Part shown: piece after piece, positions 62,545 through 64,000 of the stretch | How the letters are laid out: every line of letters begins with the position of its first letter | Numbering within the stretch: position 1 is the stretch's first letter | The notes under the pieces: generated by a model | Seen by the model: only the letters and a program-made list of their open reading frames with translations | Told to the model about the DNA's origin: nothing | Database searches by the model: none | From: Treponema porcinum | Lineage (GTDB): Bacteria > Spirochaetota > Spirochaetia > Treponematales > Treponemataceae | DNA length: 64,000 nucleotides | Assembly (NCBI RefSeq): GCF_900167145.1 | Contig: NZ_FUWG01000003.1 | Location: forward strand, 68,684 to 132,683 | Direction of reading: 5' to 3' | Made by a program: the position numbers and the translations under genes

Positions 62545-63717
62545 ATGGAAAAAAAGATTGTAAACAACTACGGAAGCTTTGACCTGACATTCGTTAAAGG
62601 AAAGAATGCAACTATGTACAGTGCAGACGGACGTAAATACATTGACTTTATAGCAGGAATCGGAGTCAACTGCCTGGGGCATAACAACAGACATCTTGTA
62701 AAGGCAATCCGTAAACAGGCATCTCGCCAGCTCCATATTTCAAATTATTATTTTTCAGATACAGGACTTGAATTTGCAGACAGGCTGCTTTCTGCAACAG
62801 GCTTTACCGGCGGATATTTTGGAAATTCCGGCGCAGAAGCAAACGAGGCAGCAATAAAACTTGCGCGAAAGTACGGACAGCTTAACGGCGGAAGCAAACG
62901 GAAAGTAATCGTAACGCTGGAATCATCGTTCCACGGAAGAACGCTTGCAACGCTTACGGCAACAGGACAGGAGCGCTTTCACCCGGAATGTTTTGCGCCG
63001 TACCCGGAAGGATTTAAAACAATAAAGCCAAACGATTTTGACAGCCTGAAAAATGCCTTTGACGATACTACAGCCGCGCTTCTTATGGAGTGCGTTCAGG
63101 GGGAAGGCGGAGTAAACTTAATAAATCCAGAATGGGCAAAAGCCGCGGCACAAGCAGCCCGGAATGCAGGTGCGCTTGTAATTGCGGACGAAGTGCAGAC
63201 CGGAATGGGAAGAACAGGCACGCTTCTTGCAAGCGACTGGCTTGGAATAAATCCAGATGCCGTAACCCTTGCAAAAGGAATTGCAGGCGGAATTCCGATG
63301 GGCGCGTGCCTTTTCCGCAACAAAGCGCAGGGAGTTTTTGAAGCCGGCGACCACCAGTCTACGTTTGCGGGAAATCCGCTTGCCTGTGCCGCAGGTCTTG
63401 CCGTACTGGAAACACTTACAGCGCCGAATTTTCTTGAACGCGTAGAAGAAGCCGGCGAATACATAAGGAATACAATAAGAAACTGGAATCTTCCTATAGT
63501 AAAAGAAGTCCGCGGAAAAGGTTTTTTAATAGGCACGCAGATTACGGACGGAATAAAACCGTTTGACATTGAAGTAAAATGCCTTGAAAACGGACTTTGT
63601 ACAACGACAGCAGGAAGTGACGTAATAAGGTTCCTTCCGCCGCTTACAATTACAGACAAGGAAATTGATGAAGGGCTTGCAATCTACAAATCAACACTTG
63701 AGGAGTTCTGTAAATAA
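62545..63717 (+). CDS. argD: Acetylornithine aminotransferase
   Basis: 390 residues from the ATG at 62545, preceded by GGATGG; an upstream extension to 62443 encodes an unrelated hydrophobic stretch. Class III aminotransferase with AGIGVNCLGHNN, GNSGAEANEAAIKLAR, IADEVQTGMGRTG and the PLP-lysine LAKGIAGG. It converts N-acetylglutamate semialdehyde to N-acetylornithine. Part of argJ-argB-argD; argC is not in the window. Confidence 0.95.
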   Translation: MEKKIVNNYGSFDLTFVKGKNATMYSADGRKYIDFIAGIGVNCLGHNNRHLVKAIRKQASRQLHISNYYFSDTGLEFADRLLSATGFTGGYFGNSGAEANEAAIKLARKYGQLNGGSKRKVIVTLESSFHGRTLATLTATGQERFHPECFAPYPEGFKTIKPNDFDSLKNAFDDTTAALLMECVQGEGGVNLINPEWAKAAAQAARNAGALVIADEVQTGMGRTGTLLASDWLGINPDAVTLAKGIAGGIPMGACLFRNKAQGVFEAGDHQSTFAGNPLACAAGLAVLETLTAPNFLERVEEAGEYIRNTIRNWNLPIVKEVRGKGFLIGTQITDGIKPFDIEVKCLENGLCTTTAGSDVIRFLPPLTITDKEIDEGLAIYKSTLEEFCK

Positions 63718-63718
63718 A

Positions 63719-64000
63719 ATGAAACACATAACGAAACTGACCGTCCGCCCTTACGAGTGCGACTCTTACAATCACGTAAACAATGCAGTTTACCTGAACT
63801 ATCTTGAACACGCGCGAATGGATTTTCTTCACGCAGCAGGCTTTGACTATAAGGGAATTGTAGCGGCAGGGTATTACCTGTACGTTACGCACGTTGACAT
63901 TCACTACAAGGCGTCCGCATTTTTAGACGACGAACTTAAAATTGAGTCATACCCGACAAAACTCAAGCACGTTATGGGAGAATTTCATCAGACAATAAGA
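63719..64000 (+). CDS. 4HBT/YbgC-type acyl-CoA thioesterase (partial, C-terminus outside window)
   Basis: 94 residues visible from the ATG overlapping no other gene and lying one base after the argD stop. RPYECDSYNHVNNAVYLNYLEHARMDFL is the hot-dog fold signature of the YbgC/4-hydroxybenzoyl-CoA thioesterase group. The rest of the domain is cut by the window end. Confidence 0.82.
   Translation, partial: MKHITKLTVRPYECDSYNHVNNAVYLNYLEHARMDFLHAAGFDYKGIVAAGYYLYVTHVDIHYKASAFLDDELKIESYPTKLKHVMGEFHQTIR

Overview
The window comes from a spirochete, most likely a free-living or gut-type Treponema. Supporting signs are the treponemal gene set and arrangement: a spirochaetal FliG paralogue, LptC-LptA-LptB followed by RNase Y, a RarA protein fused to a second domain, several M16 peptidases, relaxed-lipobox lipoproteins, SpoIIE-type phosphatases in a non-sporulating context, GTP-type PEP carboxykinase and AsnA. 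Coding DNA is moderately AT-rich and dense. No rRNA, tRNA or CRISPR array was seen.

Layout. Positions 1-4477 (minus strand) hold a partial cell-wall carboxypeptidase lipoprotein, a STAS anti-sigma antagonist and two membrane SpoIIE-type phosphatases, which together look like a partner-switching module. pckG follows on plus. Positions 6.7-12.3 kb are an accessory stretch: a small hydrolase, a 135-bp MITE-like element, a GC-rich repeat, a lipoprotein with six InlB-type repeats and a C-terminal formylglycine-enzyme (C-type lectin) fold whose last ~45 codons look like a diversity-generating-retroelement variable region, a CsgG/barrel protein, an XRE regulator, a 34-bp palindrome and a 160-bp array of six palindromes spaced ~24 bp apart. 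Positions 12.3-19.1 kb carry cheR-cheB, lptC-lptA-lptB, rny and nudC. Positions 19-25.1 kb (minus) carry lysA, a paired active/inactive M16 peptidase operon and a truncated chemoreceptor joined out of frame to an AraC-type fragment. Positions 25.2-31 kb carry a FliG paralogue, a PreP-like M16C peptidase and two uncharacterised genes. Positions 31-34.1 kb hold small minus-strand genes and a second, 215-bp copy of the MITE-like element. A dCache-GGDEF-EAL protein follows, then gatCAB, rarA, dnaJ, dnaK and grpE on minus. Positions 47.3-55.7 kb (minus) hold an RluA-family synthase, a radical-SAM-like protein, asnA, apt, tyrA, aroF with a tyrosine-codon leader peptide and attenuator, tsaD and a divergent polysaccharide deacetylase. 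After an 850-bp gene-free stretch the window ends on plus with thrH, argJ, argB, a 979-aa envelope protein, argD and a partial thioesterase.

How it works together. Arginine synthesis (argJ-argB-argD) and tyrosine synthesis (aroF-tyrA, attenuated on Tyr codons) suggest a prototrophic treponeme. GrpE-DnaK-DnaJ appear to be under a degenerate CIRCE-like operator. cheR, cheB, the chemoreceptor remnant, the FliG paralogue and the EAL protein reflect motility and second-messenger signalling. The least explained material is intergenic: the two-copy mobile element with clear 4-bp target duplications, the palindrome array, the dnaK-dnaJ direct repeats and the hairpin cluster after tsaD.
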